Positions 49,089 through 57,458 of a DNA stretch of 64,000 bases are shown one piece after another. Position numbers and translations under genes: made by a program. The DNA is taken from positions 3,410,001 to 3,474,000 of the forward strand of contig NZ_CP102262.1 of assembly GCF_025147325.1 (NCBI RefSeq). Reading direction: 5' to 3'. The stretch's first letter is position 1. Every line of letters begins with the position of its first letter. A model generated the notes under the pieces. That model saw only the letters and a list, made by a program, of their open reading frames with translations. It did not search any database and was not told the DNA's origin. Source of the stretch: Bacteroides stercoris ATCC 43183. Its GTDB lineage: Bacteria; Bacteroidota; Bacteroidia; Bacteroidales; Bacteroidaceae.

Positions 49089-49510
49089 GACGGCCTCCTT
49101 TCTCCGTGCCTATACCGGATAATAATCTCCTTGAGTTTCTGCAGAAGTTCTGTTACCGTCCTTTGGGTACGGTGGAATCCGGTCTGATGGGACAGCCGGG
49201 TCAGCTGGTTCAGGTTGTTCGCCATACCCGTAAGACTGCGTATGACGGCCGTCTCCTCGGCAGAGTGTCTGGCCGTTATCGTCGTCTCAAAGGCTGATAC
49301 GCGGAGAAATTCCGCCAGCGTGAGGTTAGCCTGTCTGCTGCGTCGGCATAGCCGCTCGTAGTCTATCTTGGAGAATTTCACTGTAACGGCTTTGCTGAGT
49401 TTGCACACTCCGCTTATTTTGGGGCGTCCCCTCGGTCTGTTTTTCTTTCTGTCATTCATATTTTCTTCGTTTGATTTCTGATTATTCTTTTTCTCACAAT
49501 CTGCGACCAC
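49085..49510 (-). CDS. MobC-like relaxosome protein
   Basis: A 141-residue basic protein with a Lys/Arg-rich N-terminus, a ribbon-helix-helix-like segment (AVTVKFSKIDYERLCRRSRQANLTLAEFLRVSAF) and the C-terminal MANNLNQLTRLSHQTGF helix of bacterial mobilization protein MobC. It helps the relaxase open oriT. The start lies next to the probable oriT upstream. Confidence 0.88.
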   Translation of the reverse strand: MVADCEKKNNQKSNEENMNDRKKNRPRGRPKISGVCKLSKAVTVKFSKIDYERLCRRSRQANLTLAEFLRVSAFETTITARHSAEETAVIRSLTGMANNLNQLTRLSHQTGFHRTQRTVTELLQKLKEIIIRYRHGERRPS

Positions 49511-49540
49511 CGGGAGCGGATTGCCTCCACTCTTCGGGAG

Positions 49541-49610
49541 TGGAGCGAGGTTTTTCGGGATGCCCGAAAGATAACCTCGCTAACTCCCAAAACTGAAGTT
49601 TTGTCCGTTA
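49541..49610. other. Probable origin of transfer (oriT)
   Basis: Upstream of the MobC-like gene, AGCGAGGTT (49544-49552) pairs with AACCTCGCT (49573-49581) with an inner CGGG/CCCG stem. A second small hairpin, CACTCTTCGGGAGTG, precedes it. The location (before mobC/relaxase) and the nested hairpins suit an oriT; the nick site is not identifiable. Confidence 0.5.
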
Positions 49611-49689
49611 CCCCCCCCAGGTCGGCTGCTGACAGTCTGAATACTGTAATGACTGAAGTCAGTAAGCAAGTCTGTCATTCAGGAAAATG

Positions 49690-50154
49690 TTACAGCTTTC
49701 GCCACTGCTCGAAGTCCTCCGAATAGATTTCAAGATGTTGCCGGGCGATGTTCTCAAGCAGTCCTGAAACGCTCATTTTACGTCCTCCCAACCTGCGGAC
49801 AAACTCGTCCAGCCTGTCACGTACCTCGCCGCTAACAAATACGGGCTTGCGGTCTTCGATTCTCGGAACCTGAAGAAAGGTTTTCCTGTATTCGTCCAGA
49901 GAAAGTTTCCTCTGCCTAGTGCTTATACGACGTTGAGACGTTGGAACGGCTTCCTCTTTTCCTGTTGACGGTTGCAGGTTCTCGGATATGAAGTCGGTCT
50001 GTTCTACCGTTCCTTCTGACTTCTCTTTCCCGGTATCATTCAAGGATGATTCCAGGACAGTTTCAATGTTGCCATCTGACGGGAGTATGAGTGACATGTC
50101 CGTACCTGTCATGGCCTCCCATTCTTCTTTGGTCAATTTCTTTTTTGTTGCCAT
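49690..50154 (-). CDS. DUF3408 family protein
   Basis: A 154-residue protein with a disordered acidic N half and a conserved C-terminal domain (VSGEVRDRLDEFVRRLGGRKMSVSGLLENIARQHLEIY) like the DUF3408 proteins of Bacteroides conjugative and mobilizable elements, possibly a ribbon-helix-helix DNA-binding fold. Located upstream of mobC across the oriT-like region. Confidence 0.8.
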   Translation of the reverse strand: MATKKKLTKEEWEAMTGTDMSLILPSDGNIETVLESSLNDTGKEKSEGTVEQTDFISENLQPSTGKEEAVPTSQRRISTRQRKLSLDEYRKTFLQVPRIEDRKPVFVSGEVRDRLDEFVRRLGGRKMSVSGLLENIARQHLEIYSEDFEQWRKL

Positions 50155-50608
50155 ACATTTTTGATTTTAATCGGTTTACTCACTGGTCTCGGTGCGCACC
50201 TTGACTCATTGTTGTGAGCAAAGGAAGTGTGTATAGTGAACAGAATCAAGCAAATGGAGATACCGTGACAATTATGTAATCTCGTGCACTATACCGATTG
50301 GGCGGTCGGTGCTGACTGCCGTGATTTGCCGGAGTGATTTCTACATACCGGATTGTTCAAGAAGATTCTGTTTATAAAGAAGGCTCATTGTATACAGTTG
50401 ATATGTAACATGATGTCATTTCGGGCAACGCATCGTCACTGGTCTGAAAATCCATTGCAGTGTGATTTCTACTGCTTTTATTTGCAGTGGAAACAAGATA
50501 AAACGGTCACATTTCCTGCCGAGAATAGGACTATGAGACATGATGGCATATCGGCTGTAAAAGACCTGTTCTGTTCCGGAGATATGAATATATGTTTAAC
50601 TGAAAATA
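50155..50608. other. Non-coding spacer between divergent DUF3408 and HTH genes
   Basis: 454 bases between divergent genes. A 94-codon open frame at 50353-50637 has no protein-like composition and overlaps the HTH gene start, so I do not call it. Promoters in both directions are expected; I could not place one with confidence. Confidence 0.4.
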
Positions 50609-50929
50609 ATGAAGACAATGGAAATCATCAGCTTTGAAAAAAGGACTTTCGAGGAGATTGCCGCCAAACTGGATCGCTTCGTGCAGCGAGTGGAAAGTCT
50701 GTGCCGTGAACACGGCGGAAAGGAAACAAGTGAATGGATGGACAACCACGAGGTCTGCCGCAGGTTGCGTATCAGTCCGAGAACCTTGCAGACCCTGAGG
50801 GATAACGGGACACTTGCCTTTGCAAAAATCGGGAACCGGACTTACTACCGTCCTGACGATGTAGAGCGAGTGGTCGGGAATGTAGAGGAAAAGCGTAAGG
50901 AAGCCCGCTGGAAAGGCAAGACCATTTGA
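50609..50929 (+). CDS. Excisionase-type HTH protein 1 of element B
   Basis: A 106-residue protein with an N-terminal coiled segment (about 8-40) and a MerR/excisionase-like winged helix at about 46-95 (MDNHEVCRRLRISPRTLQTLRDNGTLAFAKIGNRTYYRPDDVERV). A second Met (MEIISFE, 50618) could be the start. Such small HTH proteins act as excision and transfer regulators in Bacteroides elements. A paralogue follows. Confidence 0.87.
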   Translation: MKTMEIISFEKRTFEEIAAKLDRFVQRVESLCREHGGKETSEWMDNHEVCRRLRISPRTLQTLRDNGTLAFAKIGNRTYYRPDDVERVVGNVEEKRKEARWKGKTI

Positions 50930-50970
50930 ACGAGTTTCAAGAATAATGTATAACCCTATATCAAACGCGT

Positions 50971-51279
50971 ATGAGTAATGAAATCAGAGAAAAGGACCAT
51001 GAGTGGGTAAAAACGTTCCACTCGAATTTCGACAGGCTGCTGGCCCTGCTCGAAAAGTTATTAGAAAAACGGCAACCGTCCGCCTATGGCGATGAACTGC
51101 TGACGGACAAGGAAGTGGCATACCTGCTGAAAGTGAGCCGGAGAACCTTGCAGGACTACCGCAACAACGGCATTCTGCCTTACACGCAGGTAGGCGGCAA
51201 GATTCTCTACCGGGCTTCCGACATAGAAAAGGCACTGATGAAAGGGTACAAGGAAGCGTACAGATACAAAAGAAGCTGA
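50971..51279 (+). CDS. Excisionase-type HTH protein 2 of element B
   Basis: A 102-residue paralogue of the preceding protein with the same layout: coiled N-terminus and winged helix (LTDKEVAYLLKVSRRTLQDYRNNGILPYTQVGGKILYRASDIEKAL). 41 bases downstream on the same strand, followed by a terminator-like hairpin. Confidence 0.88.
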   Translation: MSNEIREKDHEWVKTFHSNFDRLLALLEKLLEKRQPSAYGDELLTDKEVAYLLKVSRRTLQDYRNNGILPYTQVGGKILYRASDIEKALMKGYKEAYRYKRS

Positions 51280-51390
51280 CACGCAAAACGCTCCACAAAG
51301 GACACGTAGGGATTTTGATTTTTCTGGAGGGAGTGCAGTTGACCGCCTGCCCATTTTATGTGTGTTTCTAAAAAACAGCCTTTCCAAATG

Positions 51391-51457
51391 ATAAAATAAC
51401 AGCATATAGAATTAGGCCCTATTTGAACCAATCTATATGCTGTTTTATCTTTTTTTG
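51391..51457 (+). terminator. Terminator after the HTH pair
   Basis: AACAGCATATAGA (51398-51410) pairs with TCTATATGCTGTT (51432-51444), then a run of T to about 51457. Confidence 0.8.
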
Positions 51458-51493
51458 ACTTTTCCGTCAGTCGCTTGTTTCCGCTGCCGTCGG

Positions 51494-51627
51494 CGTCCAT
51501 TGTACAGACGTGAAAGGGAAAAGGTTTTCGGGCTGAATACGCTCTGAAAGAGGAAGATTCAGCCCGAAACGGCAAAGCCGCCAGACCTTTTCGCTTTCAA
51601 TAGAGTCTGTACTAACTTCTATGGACG
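51494..51627. repeat. Long nested inverted repeat, possible structured RNA or recombination site
   Basis: Several arms nest around one centre: CGTCCAT with ATGGACG (51494-51500, 51621-51627), GTACAGAC with GTCTGTAC (51502-51509, 51605-51612), and a perfect 13-bp TTTCGGGCTGAAT with ATTCAGCCCGAAA (51526-51538, 51557-51569). A small GGC-AAA-GCC hairpin sits in the right arm. It is non-coding and more GC-rich than the following gene. Together with the hairpin at 51391 it fills most of the 505-base spacer 51280-51784. Confidence 0.75.
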
Positions 51628-51784
51628 GCGAGGAAATGGGCGACTGATTTCAGTTTTCCTGAATGCAATGTTAACAATTGCTAATTAAATATCCCAATTA
51701 ATATAACGGCACGCTATTTGTTTGTTTGCATAGTGAAAAAGCTATCAATAATGATAGCCATAACAAAATAAAAATTAATTTTTT

Positions 51785-53353
51785 ATGGAAGAATTAGAAA
51801 TTAGAGCTCTGCTTGAGGGCGCTTATGCGCTGACCCCGACATTACCGGGAAACTATTTAAGGTATGATGAGTTCAGAACTTGTTTTAACAAACTTGTTGA
51901 GAAACGCAACAATGTTCCTCTGGACGTAGAAAAATTATTGGAGAGTTATTATCCAAAAGCAAAGTATGAGCCTTGTTATCAACCCCAGGGTACGGGTGAG
52001 GTATTTAAGGCTTTTCGTATCGCCCCTAACTATTTGAAAATTACAAACGCACTGAAAGAGAAGATAGAAGCAGCTTTCGCAAGTGTTGTTTCTGATGATG
52101 ATGGATGGATTCCTTTTGCTGCGATTGGCTCCAAAGTAGCAAAAGATGAATATTTAAAAATGGGATTCATTGGTATCCGACAAGCTGTGGAATGTTTGTT
52201 TCGTAAGCGTATCGAATTCCGTATTGGAGATCCATCAAAACATGAAGCTCCGGTAAAAGCACGTGATTTAAAGAAATTAGGGATTAAATCACCAACTTCT
52301 ACGGTAGCCATAAGGGTGTCATCCCAGACTCTCAGTCTAAAACAAGGATCTTACATAGGAGAATCTATTAGTAATTTCGCCTATTTCCCCAAACCCAAAG
52401 ATAAACCCGATATCTTAGGGTGGGATGCTGCTATTAATGACTTGGCTGTCAATTTGGCATTAGACGAACGTTGGTATTATGATGAAAAAGACAAGTTGGC
52501 AAAACCCATTCTAAAGAATTATCTTTCTTACACTTTTGAACGACTCCAATACGAAGATGAAGAGGAGATAGAAAGATCTAAAAAAGAAGTCAGAAAGCCA
52601 ATTTTAAAAATTCTTACTAATGAAGACAATGCTGTTTGGAATACAGGATTGGTAGATAACATTTATGACCCGATTTATGCCTTTTTTCAGAAAAATAATG
52701 GTAAGAATCCGGCAGTCATTCAACCATGGGTGTTCTTAGGATTTGGGACCGCAAATAGTTACTATCAAAAAATTATAACAGATTTCCCATATAAACCTAA
52801 ACGAGCTCAATATTTTGATGATCCCCGTGAATTATTCTATGATATTACTGCCCAAAGACCAACTTTAGACTGGAATCATTTTATAAAAGAAAATATAGAA
52901 CGACTTCCTGTTGGATTTATAAAGAAAGGAGCAACAGATGGTTTCCAATTTATTGAAGACCCAGCAGCATTGCCCAAACCCCAACGAGAAGCCTATTATA
53001 AAAAACTAGCTGATGCGATTTTTGAAGATGATGATTGGAAACAATTTCTTACAACACGCTTCAGTAATGCTCTAGATATAGCTCTAAGTCGTGTAGCATG
53101 GAACTACAAAACAGCTATTCCAGTATATTATGTCAAGGATCATAAAATGCAACTTTTGCTTCCATTAGCACTTGAGCATAAGGGAACAATAGACGTAGCT
53201 CTTGTATGTAACCATAAATACGATAAAGAAAAAGAAGTAAACAATTACGAAGGAAGGACCATATTCACAATGGAAATGGCATATAATAATGCACGATTGA
53301 TTACTAGACCAGACAGTGATTGGTTGATGGCAGACATGTGTGCAAGGAAGTAA
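51785..53353 (+). CDS. DUF3825 domain protein, candidate cargo gene
   Basis: A 522-residue protein with no signal peptide or membrane span. The C-terminal 200 or so residues look like DUF3825 (RTIFTMEMAYNNARLITRPDSDWL at the end, PVYYVKDHKMQLLLPLAL before it). An N-terminal repeat of a short helical unit (residues about 1-75 and 90-160, each with a GWIPFAAIGSKV-like or RYDEFRTCFNKL-like core) resembles LOTUS/OST-HTH-type small domains. Relatives are linked to RNA binding or host conflict, but no function is proven. It is AT-rich, lies beside the integrases and has its own terminator, as cargo genes do. Confidence 0.7.
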   Translation: MEELEIRALLEGAYALTPTLPGNYLRYDEFRTCFNKLVEKRNNVPLDVEKLLESYYPKAKYEPCYQPQGTGEVFKAFRIAPNYLKITNALKEKIEAAFASVVSDDDGWIPFAAIGSKVAKDEYLKMGFIGIRQAVECLFRKRIEFRIGDPSKHEAPVKARDLKKLGIKSPTSTVAIRVSSQTLSLKQGSYIGESISNFAYFPKPKDKPDILGWDAAINDLAVNLALDERWYYDEKDKLAKPILKNYLSYTFERLQYEDEEEIERSKKEVRKPILKILTNEDNAVWNTGLVDNIYDPIYAFFQKNNGKNPAVIQPWVFLGFGTANSYYQKIITDFPYKPKRAQYFDDPRELFYDITAQRPTLDWNHFIKENIERLPVGFIKKGATDGFQFIEDPAALPKPQREAYYKKLADAIFEDDDWKQFLTTRFSNALDIALSRVAWNYKTAIPVYYVKDHKMQLLLPLALEHKGTIDVALVCNHKYDKEKEVNNYEGRTIFTMEMAYNNARLITRPDSDWLMADMCARK

Positions 53354-53364
53354 TTAGAAAGCAC

Positions 53365-53454
53365 TAGAAGCTGTCTTAAAAGGAATAAGTCGTTATTAGC
53401 AAAACGATTCGTTAATCTTTTAAGGCAGCTTCTAATCTTTATATAGTTCCAATA
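53365..53454. terminator. Bidirectional terminator between DUF3825 and the integrases
   Basis: TAGAAGCTGTCTTAAAAG (53365-53382) pairs with CTTTTAAGGCAGCTTCTA (53437-53454) with one mismatch, across a long loop. The two flanking genes converge on it. Confidence 0.7.
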
Positions 53455-53485
53455 TTATTTTATCCGTATACTCCATCAATAAAAA

Positions 53486-54697
53486 TTAAGTAAACGTTTT
53501 TATTTCATTTATTAAATTTCTTTTCTCCATTAATTTATCCATATCCACTGAAATCTTGTCATCTGTAACTTTTGCGTATCCTTGTGTAGTTCTGATATTT
53601 GTATGTCCCATCATCTTTGAGATGCTTTCCATGGGAACTCCGGCAGAAACCATCAAGGTACCGAAAGTATGACGGCTTTGATGGTATGACAAGTTATGCT
53701 TGAACTGAAGCGAAAATCCCAATTCTTGTATCTCAAACCAAATCATACTCCGTATGGGTAACGGGAAAATGGGCTGACTATCATCTGTCATATTATACAA
53801 GGAAATTATCTGCTCCGCTACCGGGTGCAATGGTATAAATGACTCAACGCTTGTTTTCTTGCGGTATGTTCTGATATATTTCCGTCCTTCTGCAGTTGTA
53901 CCTATATGATGCGGATAGAGATTGCGTACATCAACATAAGCCAAACCGCAAAAACATGAAAATATAAAGGTTCTTCTTGCAAGTTCCTGTAATGGATTCT
54001 GTTTTGGGTTACTCATTATCTCCTGAAGCTGGCTCTTGCTTATATACATAAGTTTTGTAGGTGCCTTCTTTTCATATTTTATATCATCCAAAGGATTATA
54101 TCTCAAGATTCCGTTATCCACGGCAAGATAGACCAGACGTTTCAGCCAGCAAAGACAATGGTTACGGTATGATGGCTTATGAGGATAATTTGTTTTCAGA
54201 TACAAAATGAAATTGGTGCCAAACTCTTCGGTAATATCTGTAAAAAGCATGTCCTCCTTGCCTAGAGAACGGATGTATTCCCCCAGATAGTAATGATACA
54301 TTTTTGATTGTCTGTAACTGGAGGTTGAATCTATCTGAATGGAACGGATTTTCAGATTTTCCCGTTCCACCTCCCCTGCCTGTAATATGTACTTCGGGAT
54401 GTCAACTGCTCCTGTCATGGCTGTTTTCAGCAACTCTGCACTGATGACACCGTTTACTTTCAACAGTTCAGCATAAGTTTCATCTACACGTTTCTTATAT
54501 TCACCAAGCATTCCGTTCAGTCTGTTGTTCTTGATTTCCCCTTTCTTGCTGTTCCACTCTTCCGGCTGGCAATACAACCCGGTTGATAATACAACAGCCT
54601 TTCCGTCTATTGTAATACGGCACATGATTGATGTAGTCCCGTCAGATTTGACTTTACTGCGGTTTATATAATACAATTGCTTATATGTACTTCTCAT
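53486..54697 (-). CDS. Tyrosine recombinase 2 of element B (IntDOT-like)
   Basis: A 403-residue recombinase with SAM-like arm and core domains and a catalytic domain. The HxxR box is YHQSRHTFGT, with MMGHTNIRTTQGYAKV (His and nucleophile Tyr). The first catalytic Arg position reads CGLAYVDVRNL, with Ala where most enzymes have Arg; IntDOT-type enzymes of Bacteroides also lack this Arg. 14 bases separate it from the upstream recombinase, so the pair is cotranscribed and probably works together. Confidence 0.92.
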   Translation of the reverse strand: MRSTYKQLYYINRSKVKSDGTTSIMCRITIDGKAVVLSTGLYCQPEEWNSKKGEIKNNRLNGMLGEYKKRVDETYAELLKVNGVISAELLKTAMTGAVDIPKYILQAGEVERENLKIRSIQIDSTSSYRQSKMYHYYLGEYIRSLGKEDMLFTDITEEFGTNFILYLKTNYPHKPSYRNHCLCWLKRLVYLAVDNGILRYNPLDDIKYEKKAPTKLMYISKSQLQEIMSNPKQNPLQELARRTFIFSCFCGLAYVDVRNLYPHHIGTTAEGRKYIRTYRKKTSVESFIPLHPVAEQIISLYNMTDDSQPIFPLPIRSMIWFEIQELGFSLQFKHNLSYHQSRHTFGTLMVSAGVPMESISKMMGHTNIRTTQGYAKVTDDKISVDMDKLMEKRNLINEIKTFT

Positions 54698-54711
54698 GAT
54701 TCTTTCTTGAT

Positions 54712-55941
54712 TTATAATACCAGTTTCATATCACTCGTTGCTTCGATGAATTTATCCATATCCTCGAAAAGTTTTTTAGGAGTTACCCTTGCATAAAGCT
54801 GAGTAGTTGTCAGATTGGTATGACCCAGCATTTTGCTGATTGTTTCAATAGGAACACCAGCCTCAAGGGTTATCAGACTTCCGAAGGTATGTCTTCCCAT
54901 GTGATAGACCAGGTCACAGCTTATGCCAGCCAGATCCCGCAAACCTTTCATGTGTCGCCTCATATTGGGGTGGTGTATCATCGGGAAAAGTTCTTCCCTG
55001 TCATTCGAACGATATTTTTCTATAAGAGCGATAGCCTCCGGCAGCAATTTGACGCGGGCCAGATATTCATTCTTCTTTCTCAGATACTTTAACCATAAGT
55101 CGCCTTTATCGTCCTTGTATATATTATCTCCAGTGATTGAAACTGCATCCGCATACGGAACTCCTGTATAACAGGCAAAGAGAAACAAATCCCTGGCTAT
55201 ATTATGAGTGATTCTTTCCGGTGGTATTACAACATCACGAATCTTTTCAAAATCCTCACGACTCAAAGCCCGTGGTGGTTTCCTGTTCTCTTGGGGTAGT
55301 TTGAAATTCACAAAATAACGCTTCTCCGCATGTCCTTCCTTGAATGCAATCCGGCAGATTTTCTTCAGGATTGCCAGATAATGTCTTACCGTATCTACCG
55401 CAAGTCCTTTGTCCTTCAGTATATAATCCTGAAACTCCCATGGGATGTGTTCATTCAACTGTCCAAAAGCAACATCATTTGTCTTGAATCGTTTTTGAAT
55501 AAATTCGCCAAGATACCTCCGGGTGTAAATGTATGTTGACATGGAGCTTTTCGCCACATCAATACCGATTCTTGAGCGCATATCCTCTATATGCATATCA
55601 AGCCGTTTCAACAGAGTCATCTGGGTTTCTACACTTCCCTGCAAAAGCTCTTTGACAGCAGTTGCGTCAAAATCAATCTTACGTTCAACAAGTGAATCAA
55701 ATGCAGAATTGACCGAAAGCAAGAGCCAGTCAATTTTCGCATTAATATCAACGGCTTCTTTACTTTTTCCATTCAGTCGGCTTTCTCTTGGATTCCATAA
55801 CTCCGGAGTACATGATAGCTTACAACTGAATTGCGCCATCGTATTGTTTACCGTTATTCTCCCCATTATCGGAGCCTTTCCGAATTTGTCAAGACCGCTC
55901 TTTTTCAGGTAGAGCAACACCTTGAATTTTTCTACTTTCAT
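54712..55941 (-). CDS. Tyrosine recombinase 1 of element B (IntDOT-like)
   Basis: A 409-residue recombinase homologous in layout to its neighbour. The HxxR box is YHMGRHTFGSL, followed by MLGHTNLTTTQLYARV. The first Arg position reads CYTGVPYADAVSI, again without Arg. It begins about 300 bases from the right end of element B, where an integrase of an integrative element is expected. Confidence 0.92.
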   Translation of the reverse strand: MKVEKFKVLLYLKKSGLDKFGKAPIMGRITVNNTMAQFSCKLSCTPELWNPRESRLNGKSKEAVDINAKIDWLLLSVNSAFDSLVERKIDFDATAVKELLQGSVETQMTLLKRLDMHIEDMRSRIGIDVAKSSMSTYIYTRRYLGEFIQKRFKTNDVAFGQLNEHIPWEFQDYILKDKGLAVDTVRHYLAILKKICRIAFKEGHAEKRYFVNFKLPQENRKPPRALSREDFEKIRDVVIPPERITHNIARDLFLFACYTGVPYADAVSITGDNIYKDDKGDLWLKYLRKKNEYLARVKLLPEAIALIEKYRSNDREELFPMIHHPNMRRHMKGLRDLAGISCDLVYHMGRHTFGSLITLEAGVPIETISKMLGHTNLTTTQLYARVTPKKLFEDMDKFIEATSDMKLVL

Positions 55942-56233
55942 ACGCTTATTTTTTTAATGGCAAAATTACCTATTTCATAAGCGTCCTTTGATATGCAAAA
56001 TGCTGACATACAGTGAATAATAGCCTCTGTGACAGTTTATTCATTGTTCGGCCAGTTACCTATTCCGTTCAGGTAACTGGACAACTAACACTCTGGTAAC
56101 TGAACACCTGCAATATCCTGTCCATTTTTGCTTTACTTTATCTCAGCAAAAAACGGAACTACTACTCATATTCAACTGATTACGTTTTCCTTTCTCATCC
56201 CTTCATCTGCTTGCTTCCTGTATTCTGTTCCAC
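55942..56233. promoter_or_regulatory. Right end of element B with GGTAACTG arm-like sites
   Basis: Three copies of GGTAACTG occur: an inverted pair CCAGTTACC (56052-56060) and GGTAACTGG (56072-56080), and a direct copy GGTAACTG (56095-56102). GGTAAC also occurs near the left end at 33476-33481. They could be arm-type binding sites of the recombinases or an operator for their genes. No gene is seen in this stretch. Confidence 0.5.
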
Positions 56234-56239
56234 TGCTTC
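56228..56239. other. Right attachment core (attR) of element B
   Basis: TTCCACTGCTTC, coding Phe-His-Cys-Phe in the frame of the split integrase; the partner of 33402-33413. After it the integrase reads on normally (RHTFATLQLASGTQ). Upstream a stop at 56177 ends that frame, so the foreign sequence begins before this core. Confidence 0.6.
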
Positions 56240-56395
56240 CGGCACACCTTTGCAACCTTGCAACTTGCAAGCGGGACACAAATAACCACCATACAGAAGA
56301 TGTTAGGACACAAGAACATCGGTACAACTTTGGTGTATGCAAAGACACTGGAGGAAGCGAAAAGAGAAGCGGCAGAGAAAATAAAAATCCTTTAA
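56234..56395 (+). pseudogene. Tyrosine integrase of element A, C-terminal part
   Basis: From TGC at 56234 the frame reads CFRHTFATLQLASGTQ, TTIQKMLGHKNIGTT and LVYAKTLEEAKREAAEK, to TAA at 56393-56395. These are the HxxR box, the second His and the nucleophile Tyr of a tyrosine recombinase: exactly the part missing at 33473. There is no start codon or promoter. The RteC-like gene starts 10 bases later, as expected if both belonged to one operon before the insertion. Confidence 0.9.
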
Positions 56396-56405
56396 ATAAG
56401 AATCT

Positions 56406-57311
56406 ATGAATATAAATTTTGATGAATCAGATAAAATAATTGCATTATACAAAGAAACAGCACACACTATTAACACGTTTCCGACAAAAATGAAAGAAGC
56501 TGTTATAAATGAAAAAAGCAAAACACAACATAAAAAAAAGATTGAAGGCGTAGCAACAGTATCTGTAAATCGTTCATTTGTAAAAACAGAACTTATGCAT
56601 AGCATAGAACTTGCTTGTTATCGTTTTATTGAATCAGAACCAGTATTTAGGACTATATCAAAAAACGAGTTGCGATTTTTAGAAGGCTATGAAGGGGCTA
56701 CATCAGTTGGAGAGCTGTTTGAAGAAGAGTTTCTGGAAAATCTACCAGATTTGTCTTATAAAAACATTGATGATTTGATAAAAATATATGAGAAATATTG
56801 GAAAGAAATATTTGATATCCAATTAAAAGATAATATTATAGCTGGAAGTGAAGTTACAAATAATATAGAAGATAATTCTTTATATTCCATAATGCGTGAA
56901 GCCGTAAAGACGAATTTTTTTACAAAGGAAGAAGCGGATGAATTTTATGAAAAATACTACGAAATCACAGAAGAACTTAAAAACGTTAAAGATTGTATAT
57001 CAAATGTTTTAAATAAATGGAGATTGATAGCACGGGAAGAAACAATGAATCATAGCCAATACAAGATTTCAGAAAGTAAAAAAACTGATTTTATCAAAAT
57101 AATTAGCGCCATGTATGACTGTGATATTTTTGAGACTTTAGAAGGGAAAAAAGCATCTAATAAAAGAGAACTTATCAAAACGTTAGGGCATTTTTTTAAT
57201 ACAAACATTGAAGATTGCAGCAAATTTTTATCTGCGGCTAAAAATACAAATAATTACATGGATATATTCAACAAGTTAAAAGACAAAGGAGAAGAATATT
57301 ATAAAAAATAA
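56406..57311 (+). CDS. RteC-like protein of element A
   Basis: A 301-residue Lys/Glu-rich helical protein. Its C-terminal 80 residues (KTDFIKIISAMYDCDIFETL, NKRELIKTLGHFFNTNIEDCSKFL) resemble the RteC C-terminal domain, a DNA-binding regulator of excision in CTnDOT. The N-terminal part is not recognised. Located ten bases after the integrase tail. It may regulate excision of element A. Very AT-rich. Confidence 0.7.
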   Translation: MNINFDESDKIIALYKETAHTINTFPTKMKEAVINEKSKTQHKKKIEGVATVSVNRSFVKTELMHSIELACYRFIESEPVFRTISKNELRFLEGYEGATSVGELFEEEFLENLPDLSYKNIDDLIKIYEKYWKEIFDIQLKDNIIAGSEVTNNIEDNSLYSIMREAVKTNFFTKEEADEFYEKYYEITEELKNVKDCISNVLNKWRLIAREETMNHSQYKISESKKTDFIKIISAMYDCDIFETLEGKKASNKRELIKTLGHFFNTNIEDCSKFLSAAKNTNNYMDIFNKLKDKGEEYYKK

Positions 57312-57458
57312 TCTTTTTTTGATTAGGGTCTAATTAGGGTAAAAGGATTATATTTCGTTTTACTTATTCTTTTGCACCGTTATCTCATTCGAGGTAGCGG
57401 TTTTCTTTTTCTATCATGGCGGGAATTGAAAGCCAAACGGAGCCAGCAGGATAACATA

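Larger units (their letters stand above)
33413..56238. mobile_element. Element B: integrative mobilizable element carrying a Druantia-like defence island
   Basis: About 22.8 kb lie between the two halves of the element A integrase gene. Contents in order: DruH-like, DruE-like and WYL genes, an IS21-family copy, mobilization genes with a probable oriT, two HTH genes, a long inverted repeat, a DUF3825 gene and two tandem tyrosine recombinases next to the right end. There are no conjugation (tra) genes, so transfer would need a helper element. The limits rest on the TGCTT core and on rebuilding the split gene. Confidence 0.75.

Noticed and set aside
50353..50637. 94-codon open frame between DUF3408 and the HTH genes
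   Set aside because: Composition is not protein-like and it overlaps the start of a real HTH gene.
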